Source: Opitutia bacterium (GTDB lineage Bacteria; Verrucomicrobiota; Verrucomicrobiia; Opitutales; UBA953). From it: a stretch of DNA of 11,619 bases. The notes beneath the pieces were generated by a model. It was not told the origin of the DNA. It made no database searches and saw nothing but the letters and a program-made list of their open reading frames with translations. The DNA is taken from positions 1-11,619 of the forward strand of contig CANCLV010000031.1 of the NCBI GenBank assembly GCA_947378905.1, given 5' to 3'. Below are positions 1-7,072 of the stretch, piece after piece (positions within the stretch are counted from its first letter, which is position 1; the number at the start of each line of letters is the position of its first letter). Both the position numbers and the translations under genes were made by a program.

Positions 1-254
1 GGACGCTCGGGGCGATTTTTACAATCCCACTCGTAATCAAAAACGTCATTCAAAATCATACCCCCCACGTACAGTAACGAGATTCCCGTTAATAATATAA
101 ATAAGGTGCTACTCAGCGCCGATGGTACGACTACCGTCGGAGTTTGAATGACAGCAGCCATACCTAAAAGCCAGCCAGAGATTACGTTAGACCAAACGGT
201 GGGGAGATTGGAACACCTTGTTACTACTAACCAATTTTTGAAGTTCAATTTCAT
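1..254 (-). CDS. eboC: EboC-like UbiA-family prenyltransferase, N-terminal part (cut by window edge)
   Basis: Reading leftward from the ATG at 254-252, the frame stays open to base 1 (84 codons plus two bases), so the gene is truncated by the window. Residues 8-30 contain the UbiA-like start 'WLVVTRCSNLPTVWSN' followed by a first membrane helix; a second helix covers about residues 41-66. Residues 69-84 hold the first Asp-rich motif of UbiA prenyltransferases (N69-D70-xx-D73-xxx-D77, then RPER), which binds the Mg-diphosphate of the prenyl donor. Family members are integral membrane enzymes that transfer a polyprenyl chain to an aromatic or other acceptor; in ebo clusters the acceptor is not known to me. 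The ATG overlaps the eboE stop by one base (TGATG), implying translational coupling. The ebo assignment comes from the EboB and EboE neighbours; the family call alone is very safe. Confidence 0.85.
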   Translation of the reverse strand, partial: MKLNFKNWLVVTRCSNLPTVWSNVISGWLLGMAAVIQTPTVVVPSALSSTLFILLTGISLLYVGGMILNDVFDYEWDCKNRPER

Positions 255-1426
255 CAGGCAGGCTGAACCCCGTATTGGTTAATCTCATTTAAGACCCAGC
301 GATACTCCGCCACCACTTGATCGGTCACATCCATCGACCTCAAAGACGGCGGCAAAACCTCCCAAGTGTAAGTTTCGATTTCGAGTTCTTTAGCTCGACC
401 GGGCTGACACATAATCACACCAAGAACTTTTTTTAGAAAATCGGTAGTATTAGAAAAGTCTTTTTCAATCGGCATCGAATGAAGCGGTAAGTGGAAATGC
501 ACCCGCATTTCTTTTAAATGCTTCAGGCTATTAATATCGGCTAAGGCATCGGGAATATCCTTAAAATAAATTAACTCACCCGATTGTTTTTGTCCGATAC
601 ATTGATGCAGGTACGTGGGCTCTTGCATGCTCGCTAATCGACCCAAAGCAACATCGGTAGGGGTTAATTTTAATGCTGAGCTTAAATGATATTTTAAAAT
701 AGGCGCGCCGTTCGAATTAAGTTTTTCTACCGATTGAGCTGCGTCTTCATACTGGAGGGCAAAGTGACAGGTATCATAACAAACACCTAGAAAACTATCC
801 ACGAGGTCAGGCGTTGCCTCCTGCCCTCTGAGTTGATCAAAGAAATCAATCGTCTGTTGTGTGTTTTCAAAATAACCCAAGGGCTCGGGTTCGAGTGCTA
901 ATTGAATAGTGATGCCGGAGCGGTCACGAAGGCGCACTAAATATTCAGCACAGTTTATGATATTTTTTTGCAGTTCTTTTATTTGATCTGCCGAACGATT
1001 GAATTTTTTGAACGTGGCCGGCAAGGTACTTACTGTGCTAACATGATTAGGCGGATTCAAAGATGCCAAGATATCAAAGAGTTTTTGGGTGTATTCGACG
1101 CGGCTGGGATCTGTCCAATCAGGTAAAAAGACCGACTCCTTAACCGACTGACCGTGAAACGCACCAAAGGGAAATCCGTTAATTCCCGAGACGAAACAGT
1201 TTTCTTTTTCGAGCCATTCGCGAAAAATATTTAAGTTTTTTTCCTGCCCTAATTCTTGTGTGGCCGAATTACCCAACCTAAGTCCCACCGCATAGGGCTT
1301 GCTGGGACAAACTTGGTGGCGGACTTTTAAAGTATGCGCCTGAAGATTTGAAAAAGTTTCTGACCAGCCTTCACCTCGATGAACATTGGTGCAATACGCC
1401 AAAGAATGTCCCGAGGAAAGTTGCAT
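254..1426 (-). CDS. eboE: EboE, xylose-isomerase-like TIM-barrel protein of the ebo cluster
   Basis: A 390-residue protein, full length for EboE. The N-terminus (residues 8-20, 'SLAYCTNVHRGEG') and 'AVGLRLGN' (46-53) are the typical opening of this family. TIM-barrel metal-site candidates are visible: the EPEP pair at E179/E181, 'CYDTCH' with D218 and H221, 'HFHLPLH' around H310-H316, and 'ELEIETYTWEVLP' with E351. These resemble AP-endonuclease-2/xylose-isomerase-like barrels. No reaction is established for EboE that I can name; the cluster is associated with trafficking of a metabolite precursor. The protein appears cytoplasmic, with no signal peptide. It starts 3 bp after the eboB stop and overlaps the eboC start by 1 bp, so it sits mid-operon. 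No strong Shine-Dalgarno sequence is visible. Confidence 0.88.
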   Translation of the reverse strand: MQLSSGHSLAYCTNVHRGEGWSETFSNLQAHTLKVRHQVCPSKPYAVGLRLGNSATQELGQEKNLNIFREWLEKENCFVSGINGFPFGAFHGQSVKESVFLPDWTDPSRVEYTQKLFDILASLNPPNHVSTVSTLPATFKKFNRSADQIKELQKNIINCAEYLVRLRDRSGITIQLALEPEPLGYFENTQQTIDFFDQLRGQEATPDLVDSFLGVCYDTCHFALQYEDAAQSVEKLNSNGAPILKYHLSSALKLTPTDVALGRLASMQEPTYLHQCIGQKQSGELIYFKDIPDALADINSLKHLKEMRVHFHLPLHSMPIEKDFSNTTDFLKKVLGVIMCQPGRAKELEIETYTWEVLPPSLRSMDVTDQVVAEYRWVLNEINQYGVQPA

Positions 1427-1429
1427 CGA

Positions 1430-2242
1430 TTAAATTATCTCGGGCCGAATAAACTTATTTGATTGAGAGAGAAATTGAACAGGATTTCCGAAAATTAAAT
1501 TATCAATCGCTTGTACCGTGTGTCCTCGGCGTTTCATTTCTAGAGCAGTTTTAGGCACTGAGAGCGGATCACTATGACCCCAATCGCATGCACTATTTAG
1601 CCAAACCCTTTGCGATGAAATAGTTTCAATCATATCGATAGCCCGTTGCGGACTCGCTTTAGATTCAGGGTAGAGCGTGATGCCCGCCCAAAATCCCTGA
1701 TCGACTACTTCTTTGAATGTGTGCTCTTCCACGTGGTCAATAATCACACGACCAGGATTAATCTTCGGATTATTTTTAAGTGCATCCAGGATTAATCTCG
1801 TACCCTTACGTTTATCTTCAAGGTGGGGAGTGTGCACTAAAATCAGTTGATTATATTTTACCGCCAAATCGATGTGCGCTTCTAGAATTTTGAGCTCATT
1901 ACGCGTATTTTTATTTAAACCGATTTCGCCAATTCCTAAAACGTTCAGGGCGTTTAAAAAATCGGGGATGAGCGCCAGAACCTCCCGGGCTAAGCCCATA
2001 TCTTCGGACTCTTTGGGATTAATACAGAGCCAGGAATAATGAGGGATTCCGAATTTTTGGGCACGGGCTGGTTCGTGCTGAGTAAGTTGACAAAAATAAT
2101 CGTAGAATCCGTCGGCTGATTTACGATCAAAACCTGCCCAAAACGCGGGTTCACAAATCGCAGCGCAACCAGCTAAGGCCATTGCCTTGTAATCATCAGT
2201 CGTGCGACTGACCATGTGTCCATGAGGCTCAATATATCGCAT
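1430..2242 (-). CDS. eboB: EboB, TatD-like metal-dependent hydrolase of the ebo cluster
   Basis: A 270-residue TatD/amidohydrolase-superfamily TIM barrel. The expected metal ligands can be read in order: HGH at H7/H9 at the extreme N-terminus, GEIGLN with E106, LVHTPH with H137/H140, IIDH with H170, and NSACDWG with D220. The residue set is complete, so the protein is probably an active hydrolase. Generic TatD proteins are nucleases or hydrolases, but this subgroup travels with eboE and eboC, and its substrate is unknown. It has no signal peptide, suggesting cytoplasmic action. It begins 4 bp downstream of the small 90-aa gene and ends 3 bp before eboE, so it is cotranscribed. The symbol rests on family resemblance plus the adjacent EboE and EboC. 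Confidence 0.85.
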   Translation of the reverse strand: MRYIEPHGHMVSRTTDDYKAMALAGCAAICEPAFWAGFDRKSADGFYDYFCQLTQHEPARAQKFGIPHYSWLCINPKESEDMGLAREVLALIPDFLNALNVLGIGEIGLNKNTRNELKILEAHIDLAVKYNQLILVHTPHLEDKRKGTRLILDALKNNPKINPGRVIIDHVEEHTFKEVVDQGFWAGITLYPESKASPQRAIDMIETISSQRVWLNSACDWGHSDPLSVPKTALEMKRRGHTVQAIDNLIFGNPVQFLSQSNKFIRPEII

Positions 2243-2246
2243 GAGA

Positions 2247-2519
2247 TTAGAGCTTTGGCCAAACTCCGGTAGCAGCCTTCGTATCGGATTTTTCTAAAGG
2301 TTCAGTACTCGGGTCGCTCCACTGATTTAAAATTTCTTCGACCCTATTCTTATTGCCCTCATTCAAAACTTTTAGGGCCAATCGCAATCCACGAATACGG
2401 TGATCATCTGAGCCGGATGAACGATCAACCCGGTCGAGAAATGCAGCGAGGTCTAGTAGTTTTGCACGCGCATCCATAAAATGTAAGTCAGCCACTTCCT
2501 TGCGCGTTGGAGGGCTCAT
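2247..2519 (-). CDS. small conserved-looking protein of unknown function, in the ebo operon
   Basis: A 90-residue protein I do not recognise. It is mostly helical in appearance: '[18 protein letters not shown]' at about residues 15-33, then an acidic/basic stretch '[17 protein letters not shown]', then '[16 protein letters not shown]'. The C-terminal 20 residues look disordered. There is no signal peptide, membrane helix or Cys motif. Its ATG overlaps the stop of the YbjQ gene by one base (TAATG), and it lies 4 bp before eboB, so translation is probably coupled to both. It is too short for, and does not resemble, the usual EboA protein. The position suggests an accessory role in the ebo pathway, but that is inference only. 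The tight coupling makes it very likely a real gene. Confidence 0.75.
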   Translation of the reverse strand: MSPPTRKEVADLHFMDARAKLLDLAAFLDRVDRSSGSDDHRIRGLRLALKVLNEGNKNRVEEILNQWSDPSTEPLEKSDTKAATGVWPKL

Positions 2520-2869
2520 TATGAATTAGGTTTAATCACTACGGCTGTTCCGTAGCAAATTACCTCTGTTGCACTCATCTTAACTTCAGACGCATCGTAG
2601 GCAACCCCGACAACTGCATTTGCTCCGAGGGCCTGAGCGTGTGCGACCATGTGTTGATAAGCGGTTTGACGTGCCTGTTCACACATCTCTGTCCAGGCAC
2701 CGATATTTCCTCCAATAATATTTTTAAATCCACCGAGAATACCTTGGGATATTGTAGGCGAGCGAACAATAATACCTCGGACAATGCCCTTATATTCCGT
2801 GATACTGTAGCCATCGACAGCAAATGTAGTCGTTACAATAATGGCTGGTGGCAGAGGAGGAGGGGTCAT
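2519..2869 (-). CDS. YbjQ/UPF0145 family protein (DUF74)
   Basis: A 116-residue protein close to the usual family length of about 105. Hallmarks are 'ITEYKGIVRG' (residues 23-32), 'GGFKNIIGGNIGAW' (46-59), 'ARQTAYQHMVAHAQALGANAVVGVAYD' (66-92) and the closing 'YGTAVVI' (106-112), all matching the E. coli YbjQ pattern. The family has been called a putative heavy-metal-binding domain and forms oligomers in crystal structures, but no cellular role is established. The Pro-rich start (MTPPPLPPA) is not conserved in the family and may be a short extension. The gene starts 14 bp after the glycosyltransferase stop and is coupled by a 1-bp overlap to the next small gene. Whether it has anything to do with ebo function is unclear. 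Confidence 0.88.
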   Translation of the reverse strand: MTPPPLPPAIIVTTTFAVDGYSITEYKGIVRGIIVRSPTISQGILGGFKNIIGGNIGAWTEMCEQARQTAYQHMVAHAQALGANAVVGVAYDASEVKMSATEVICYGTAVVIKPNS

Positions 2870-2883
2870 GTTTTAATGTAAAA

Positions 2884-3786
2884 TTAAAATAGAAGTGGTG
2901 GAGAATGGGGAAACACTGGATCCCTAACCTCTCCATTGATTAATGAAGGCCAGATAAACAACTTGCCGCCCAAAACTCTAATCCCTGCGTGAAAATGAAC
3001 GTGTTCACAAAATTGCCGACGACTAACTCTAAATGTCTCGTTCACTGAAGGAAGAGATTTCAGCTTTGAACCTAAATAAGGATTCGGATTTTTTAAAATG
3101 TAGCTCATCCGATAAATTCCTAGACCGCCAAAAGCTGATTCTACCTCAAATGGCCCTGTAGATGGAGAGAATGATTGAATTCGTTTTTTGAAAGTTTGGT
3201 TAAAGGCTTCTTCGTCGGTGACTGTTGGGTGGCTAGCTTTGTAGTCCATGACTTCTTCCCAGGCATCACTAGGGCAGAACTCTTTATGTCGAAGCGCCCA
3301 CACATCATAATAAGACCCAATTTGATTTGCGAAGATGGCAGCCCTCTGAGGATCGGCTTGTAGATATTTAATTGCTTTTGAAAGTTCGCTTAAGTCAATC
3401 GGCCATGTCCCCACATCATCCATATCAATCAAAACAACCAAATCGAAGTCCTTGAGATTTTTATAGGTACGTAAACACTCCACATAGGCATTCCGTAAAA
3501 TTTCTAGTTTAACTGTACGCACCGCTAAGTTATTTAAGCCATCAAAGTTCAGTAAAGTGAAATTGGGCCGACTGCTCCCCCATCCAGTAAGAATCGCTTT
3601 CGTGTTGTCGGTAGAATCGTTTTCAAGAAATAGAAAGGCCGACTCCGACGCCAGAGTGGCCATGTTTTCGATATTTTTTAAAACGGCGGGCAAATACTGA
3701 GCGCAGTTTTGTGCTAAACCGATAAAAATGATTTTGGGTGGGGTTTCCATTAATTTACTAAGCTTTTTTAAGCCCCTTAAATACAA
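2884..3786 (-). CDS. GT-A type glycosyltransferase (CAP59-like mannosyltransferase family)
   Basis: A 300-residue protein with a GT-A fold signature: an opening strand 'KIIFIGLAQNCAQYLPAVLKNIE' at about 18-40, 'FLENDSTDNTKAIL' at 53-66 (nucleotide-sugar binding), and an acidic DxD-like motif 'LIDMDDV' with D121-D124 for metal binding. Later come 'FGGLGIYR' near 219-226 and the C-terminal 'FCEHVHFH'. This arrangement resembles the fungal CAP59 alpha-1,3-mannosyltransferase family and its bacterial relatives. Donor and acceptor cannot be read from sequence. The start given is a TTG; the ATG at 3750-3748 (residue 13, METPPK) leads directly into the first conserved strand and is the better start. 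Neither start has a good Shine-Dalgarno site. It lies 29 bp after the cytochrome gene and 14 bp before the YbjQ gene. Confidence 0.72.
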   Translation of the reverse strand: MYLRGLKKLSKLMETPPKIIFIGLAQNCAQYLPAVLKNIENMATLASESAFLFLENDSTDNTKAILTGWGSSRPNFTLLNFDGLNNLAVRTVKLEILRNAYVECLRTYKNLKDFDLVVLIDMDDVGTWPIDLSELSKAIKYLQADPQRAAIFANQIGSYYDVWALRHKEFCPSDAWEEVMDYKASHPTVTDEEAFNQTFKKRIQSFSPSTGPFEVESAFGGLGIYRMSYILKNPNPYLGSKLKSLPSVNETFRVSRRQFCEHVHFHAGIRVLGGKLFIWPSLINGEVRDPVFPHSPPLLF

Positions 3787-3815
3787 TGGTCAAGCCACGC
3801 TCAATGATTGGCTGA

Positions 3816-4280
3816 CTACTTAGAATCTTTTTGAAATTCTTCCGCCGTCCAAGGTGTTTTACGATCTGCGTATTTTGCTTTAATCGCCTTAACATCGTCC
3901 TCGGTAACCGCAGGGCCAGTATTCCCAAAAGAATTTCTCACGTAAGTAACCACATCGGCAATATCACCATCAGTTAATCCCGCAACAGGCGGCATCATAC
4001 CATTATAAACAGTACCCTTAACTGACACCGGCCCAGTCATTCCGTGTAAAATATTTCGTACGGGAATAGACGGACTCATCGCCACCCACTCCGAGCCAGC
4101 TAAAGGAGGAAATACGGGAGCAATGCCCAGACCCGTCGGTTGGTGACACGCAATACAGGTGCGACTGTAGACGGCCTGTCCGCGCTTCATAACCTCAGCC
4201 GATGGAGGATTTTTATCCTCTGCACTAGCCATTGCCACAAGGGCTAGGAGAAATGAGAGGCTTAAAGTTTTGTGTTTCAT
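3816..4280 (-). CDS. secreted mono-heme c-type cytochrome
   Basis: I chose the ATG at 4280 over the upstream one at 4328 because it opens a textbook signal peptide (MKHK, hydrophobic stretch, then AMASA before the predicted cut), giving a 154-residue precursor. The heme-attachment motif CIACH is at residues 42-46 and the distal axial Met is in 'NGMMPP' (M95 or M96), so this is a class I cytochrome c with a single heme. The hydrophobic 'VFPPLAGSEWV' segment is common in cytochrome domains of oxidases and periplasmic electron carriers. It should act in the periplasm as an electron carrier or as a partner of a dehydrogenase that is not visible here. It is the first gene of the leftward run and is divergent from the PAS-AraC regulator. 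The C-terminal 30 residues are hydrophilic and unremarkable. Confidence 0.88.
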   Translation of the reverse strand: MKHKTLSLSFLLALVAMASAEDKNPPSAEVMKRGQAVYSRTCIACHQPTGLGIAPVFPPLAGSEWVAMSPSIPVRNILHGMTGPVSVKGTVYNGMMPPVAGLTDGDIADVVTYVRNSFGNTGPAVTEDDVKAIKAKYADRKTPWTAEEFQKDSK

Positions 4281-4463
4281 GATATAACCCAAAGAGCAAA
4301 TTTCTGTTTTCACAAACCAATCTCTCAATCTTATTTAGAAATGCAGGGTTTTAATTAAGCGTCCAAGGAGTGCTTATAACTGAATTGTACTTAAAATACT
4401 TGCAGGCTCGGTGATTTAATTAAAAATCCTTTAGATTATAGCTTTTGTAGAGCTGCTTGTTGT
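4281..4463. promoter_or_regulatory. divergent intergenic region between cytochrome c and PAS-AraC genes
   Basis: This 183-bp AT-rich gap must hold the promoter for the leftward run headed by the cytochrome gene and the promoter for the rightward regulator. Two TTAATTAA-containing stretches occur (near 4351-4358 and 4417-4424) and could be operator-like or simply AT-rich promoter spacers. I found no convincing -35/-10 pair on either strand and no strong hairpin. Confidence 0.4.
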
Positions 4464-5219
4464 ATGAAAACGACTTTTAACCCCGATTTGATGCTTAAGA
4501 AAATTGATCTTAAAAGTGCATTGCGGGTTTTGGACTACCTTCCGGGGGTAATGTTTTTTGCCAAAGACTTAGAGGGTCGATTTATCATGGCCAATCAAGC
4601 ATTTGCAGCACGTTTTGGTTTTAAAAATGCTCATGAGATTTTAGGGAAGAACGATTCTCATACCTGCTCATCACCTGAACTTATTTCGCAATACATCAAA
4701 AAAGATCGCGAAGTCATTGAGTCCGGCAAACCACAGCCTGGGATTATCGAACTTTTTCCCAATGAAAACGGGGAACATGTTTGGTATGAAACTACTAAGA
4801 TTCCACTATGGGATACCGACGGCAAAGTCTGTGGGGTTTGCGGAATTATTAAAAGTTATGAAGGCACTAAGGCGTCGATTGAGCCCTATTTACAGGTCGA
4901 GCGCGCGGCAGAATGTATAAAACAAAATCTAACTAGCCGACTGGAAATTAGTAAAATCTCTAAACTCACGGGTCTATCTATTAGGCAGTTTGAGAGAAAA
5001 TTCCGTAAAGCATACCAAGTGAGCCCGCGCGCCTACTTGGTCCGAATGAGGGTAGCAGCCGCATCAGACTTGCTGAGGGAGACTGACTTAAGGCCATCTG
5101 AGGTCGCTGAAAAAACGGGGTTTTATGATGCGAGCGATTTTTCTCGAAAGTTTAAGGCGGCCATGAAGCTCAGTCCGACGGAATATCGCCGGCAACATAT
5201 GACTGAAAATAAAGGGTGA
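4464..5219 (+). CDS. PAS-domain AraC-family transcriptional regulator
   Basis: A 251-residue protein in two parts. Residues about 20-130 form a PAS sensor domain: 'LDYLPGVMFFAKDLEGRFIMANQAFAARFGF' is the PAS core opening, and 'ENGEHVWYETTKIPLWDTDGKVCGVCGII' is the last strands. Residues about 145-247 are the two helix-turn-helix motifs of AraC/XylS proteins, with 'EISKISKLTGLSIRQFERKFRKAYQVSPRAYL' and 'RPSEVAEKTGFYDASDFSRKFKAAMKLSPTEYRR'. It should be a cytosolic DNA-binding regulator responding to a small ligand or signal held in the PAS pocket. PAS-AraC fusions of this layout are often found beside sugar-use genes in Planctomycetes and Verrucomicrobia. The sugar transporter starts 83 bp downstream on the same strand, so that gene and the fucosidase are candidate targets; this is inference from position. 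Confidence 0.85.
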   Translation: MKTTFNPDLMLKKIDLKSALRVLDYLPGVMFFAKDLEGRFIMANQAFAARFGFKNAHEILGKNDSHTCSSPELISQYIKKDREVIESGKPQPGIIELFPNENGEHVWYETTKIPLWDTDGKVCGVCGIIKSYEGTKASIEPYLQVERAAECIKQNLTSRLEISKISKLTGLSIRQFERKFRKAYQVSPRAYLVRMRVAAASDLLRETDLRPSEVAEKTGFYDASDFSRKFKAAMKLSPTEYRRQHMTENKG

Positions 5220-5243
5220 TTAAACCAAGGACGGCTAACCCTC

Positions 5244-5271
5244 TCGACAGTGAAAAAAATCTCCTTATAAA
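5244..5271 (+). promoter_or_regulatory. candidate promoter of the sugar transporter gene
   Basis: A -35-like TCGACA at 5244-5249 and a -10 TATAAA at 5266-5271 are separated by 16 bp. The transporter ATG follows 31 bp later at 5303. The -10 is good and the -35 differs from consensus at one base. No Shine-Dalgarno site is seen before the start; a C-rich run (5283-5295) lies there instead. Confidence 0.45.
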
Positions 5272-5302
5272 TAAGTAAGTCCCTTACCCCCCCACCCTAA
5301 CT

Positions 5303-7000
5303 ATGAATACATCCTCAACGTATAATCCTAAACGATTACTCTGGGCCGGTTTTTTTGCCATTATGGCCGCTGGCGCTGGCTTCGCCATTCGTGGCGGAAT
5401 TTTCGGCGCATGGGCCGCTGAGTACGGCTTCACGGCTACGCAACTTGGAGCCATTGGTGGCGCAGGTTTCTCGGGATTTTGTTTCGGCATCATCGTCGGT
5501 GGCCTTCTCGTTGATCGCCTAGGCTATGGCAAACTGGTGGCGCTAGCTTTTGTGGGTCATATTATTTCTGCCGTCGTAACATTCGGTGCAACCGATGCTT
5601 CCAACGCTTATAGCTATCTCTATTGGGGTATGTTTATTTTTGCTTACGCCAATGGCACGCTCGAAGCCGTTGCTAATCCATTAATCGCTACACTCTTCCC
5701 AGAAAAGCGCGCGCACTATTTAAACATCCTTCACGCTTCATGGCCACTCGGCATGGTTGTCGGTGCACTCGCCACTTACGTTCTCGGATCACTTCTTCAT
5801 ATTGGCTGGAAGGGACAACTTGCATTCTACCTCGTGCCGACCGTTGGTTACGCATTACTTTTCTGGAATCAAAAATTTCCTAAATCTGCAGCCGCAGAAA
5901 AAGGTGCTGAGTTGGGCGAGATGACCAGAGACGTTGGTATTCTGGGCGGTGCGGTGATCTGTTACTTATTAACTTTATTTTTCCGCAATGCTATTGGCCT
6001 AGATTCACCAGCGTCCGTGACGGTCGGTGCGCTACTCCTCGTCGCGGTTGCGATGATTAGTCGTCACAATAAAAAACTTGTCCTAGAAAATATTGCAGTT
6101 CTGGCAGTATGTACACTGATTGCCATCCAAGCTCAAAGTACGTTTGGGCTTTCTAACATGGCAGGCTTAGCAATCACGCTAGCACTTGTTTTAGGCTTAG
6201 GCATTACTATGAACTGGGCTCTCGGGTCTTTTCTGCTCTTCGTGCTCTTTATTACCCATGCACTTGTTGGCGCAGTTGAATTAGGAACCGACGGTTGGAT
6301 TGAGTCTATTACGGGCAATCTTTTTACCGCCGACCAAGGTAAGATTCTGTTTATCTGGACCTCGGCGATTATGTTCGGGTTAAGATTCTGCGTCGACTTC
6401 ATCGAAAAGCGCCTGGGTCTTTCTCCAATCGGCCTACTCTTCCTTGCTGCCACCACGGCGTTCATCGGACTTCGACTCGCCAGTGGTATGGAGAGTTTTG
6501 CCGTCGCACTTATCGCACTCGGAATCTACGCATTAGGTAAAACATTCTTCTGGCCAACGATGTTAGCGGTTGTTGGTGATCGCTTCCCCCGCTCGGGTGC
6601 AGTCGCGATGTCCATTATGGGTGGCATTGGAATGCTCTCCGCCGGACTCATCGGTGGCCCAGGCTTAGGCTACGCCAAGGACCGCTACACCGCAGAGGCT
6701 CTGAGTAAAGACGCCCCAGCGATTTACGAATCCTCCAAGGCATCCTCAGTATCTAATTACTTATTCTTAAAACCAGTCACTGCTGTTGATGGAGCGAAAT
6801 TGGAAGCCGCTAAACAAGCGGGTGGTGCAGCTACCCCCGAGCAAAAAGCTATCGTAAAAGCAAATCAGCGAGGAGATCGTGCCACCCTTAAAGCCGATTC
6901 TTATATCCCACTCAGCATGGCGATTATCTATTTACTGCTACTCTTCTACTTCAAACAAATCGGCGGCTATCGCGCACTTAAGATCGAAGAACAGACCTAA
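5303..7000 (+). CDS. FHS-type (FucP-like) sugar:H+ symporter of the major facilitator superfamily
   Basis: A 565-residue polytopic membrane protein with about twelve to fourteen hydrophobic helices. It begins with an MFS first helix (residues 12-40), and the loop after helix 2 reads 'DRLGYGK' (71-77), the MFS motif A. Residues 116-130, 'ANGTLEAVANPLIAT', match the 'LExxxNP' signature of the fucose-galactose-H+ symporter family; E121 corresponds to the proton-coupling Glu of FucP. A long hydrophilic insertion (about 455-534, Ala/Lys rich) precedes the last helix, making it much longer than E. coli FucP (438 aa). It presumably imports L-fucose or a related deoxysugar across the inner membrane, supported by the convergent GH29 fucosidase gene. 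The exact substrate cannot be proven from sequence. Transcription ends at the shared terminator near 7030-7054. Confidence 0.82.
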   Translation: MNTSSTYNPKRLLWAGFFAIMAAGAGFAIRGGIFGAWAAEYGFTATQLGAIGGAGFSGFCFGIIVGGLLVDRLGYGKLVALAFVGHIISAVVTFGATDASNAYSYLYWGMFIFAYANGTLEAVANPLIATLFPEKRAHYLNILHASWPLGMVVGALATYVLGSLLHIGWKGQLAFYLVPTVGYALLFWNQKFPKSAAAEKGAELGEMTRDVGILGGAVICYLLTLFFRNAIGLDSPASVTVGALLLVAVAMISRHNKKLVLENIAVLAVCTLIAIQAQSTFGLSNMAGLAITLALVLGLGITMNWALGSFLLFVLFITHALVGAVELGTDGWIESITGNLFTADQGKILFIWTSAIMFGLRFCVDFIEKRLGLSPIGLLFLAATTAFIGLRLASGMESFAVALIALGIYALGKTFFWPTMLAVVGDRFPRSGAVAMSIMGGIGMLSAGLIGGPGLGYAKDRYTAEALSKDAPAIYESSKASSVSNYLFLKPVTAVDGAKLEAAKQAGGAATPEQKAIVKANQRGDRATLKADSYIPLSMAIIYLLLLFYFKQIGGYRALKIEEQT

Positions 7001-7022
7001 AGACAATTTTAGTGATAGATAC

Positions 7023-7054
7023 AAAAAAGGGCAGCCGTTGGGCTGCCCTTTTTT
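7023..7054. terminator. bidirectional rho-independent terminator
   Basis: A perfect 8-bp GC-rich stem, GGGCAGCC (7029-7036) and GGCTGCCC (7041-7048), encloses a GTTG loop. A run of six A precedes it and a run of six T follows it, so it can terminate on both strands. It sits between the convergent transporter and fucosidase genes. Confidence 0.93.
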
Positions 7055-7072
7055 ATTAATATAAACTCGAGA

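Noticed and set aside
2247..2519. Naming the 90-aa gene eboA from its position
   Set aside because: EboA proteins are about twice as long or more, and no resemblance is visible to me. Position alone is not enough.
6133..6465. Minus-strand ORF of 110 codons inside the transporter gene
   Set aside because: Antisense shadow of a well-supported membrane protein gene, with no recognisable features. The same applies to the shorter overlapping frames at 2575-2881, 3175-3363, 4717-4920, 5284-5493, 6879-7064, 7145-7378, 8758-8964 and 10300-10482.
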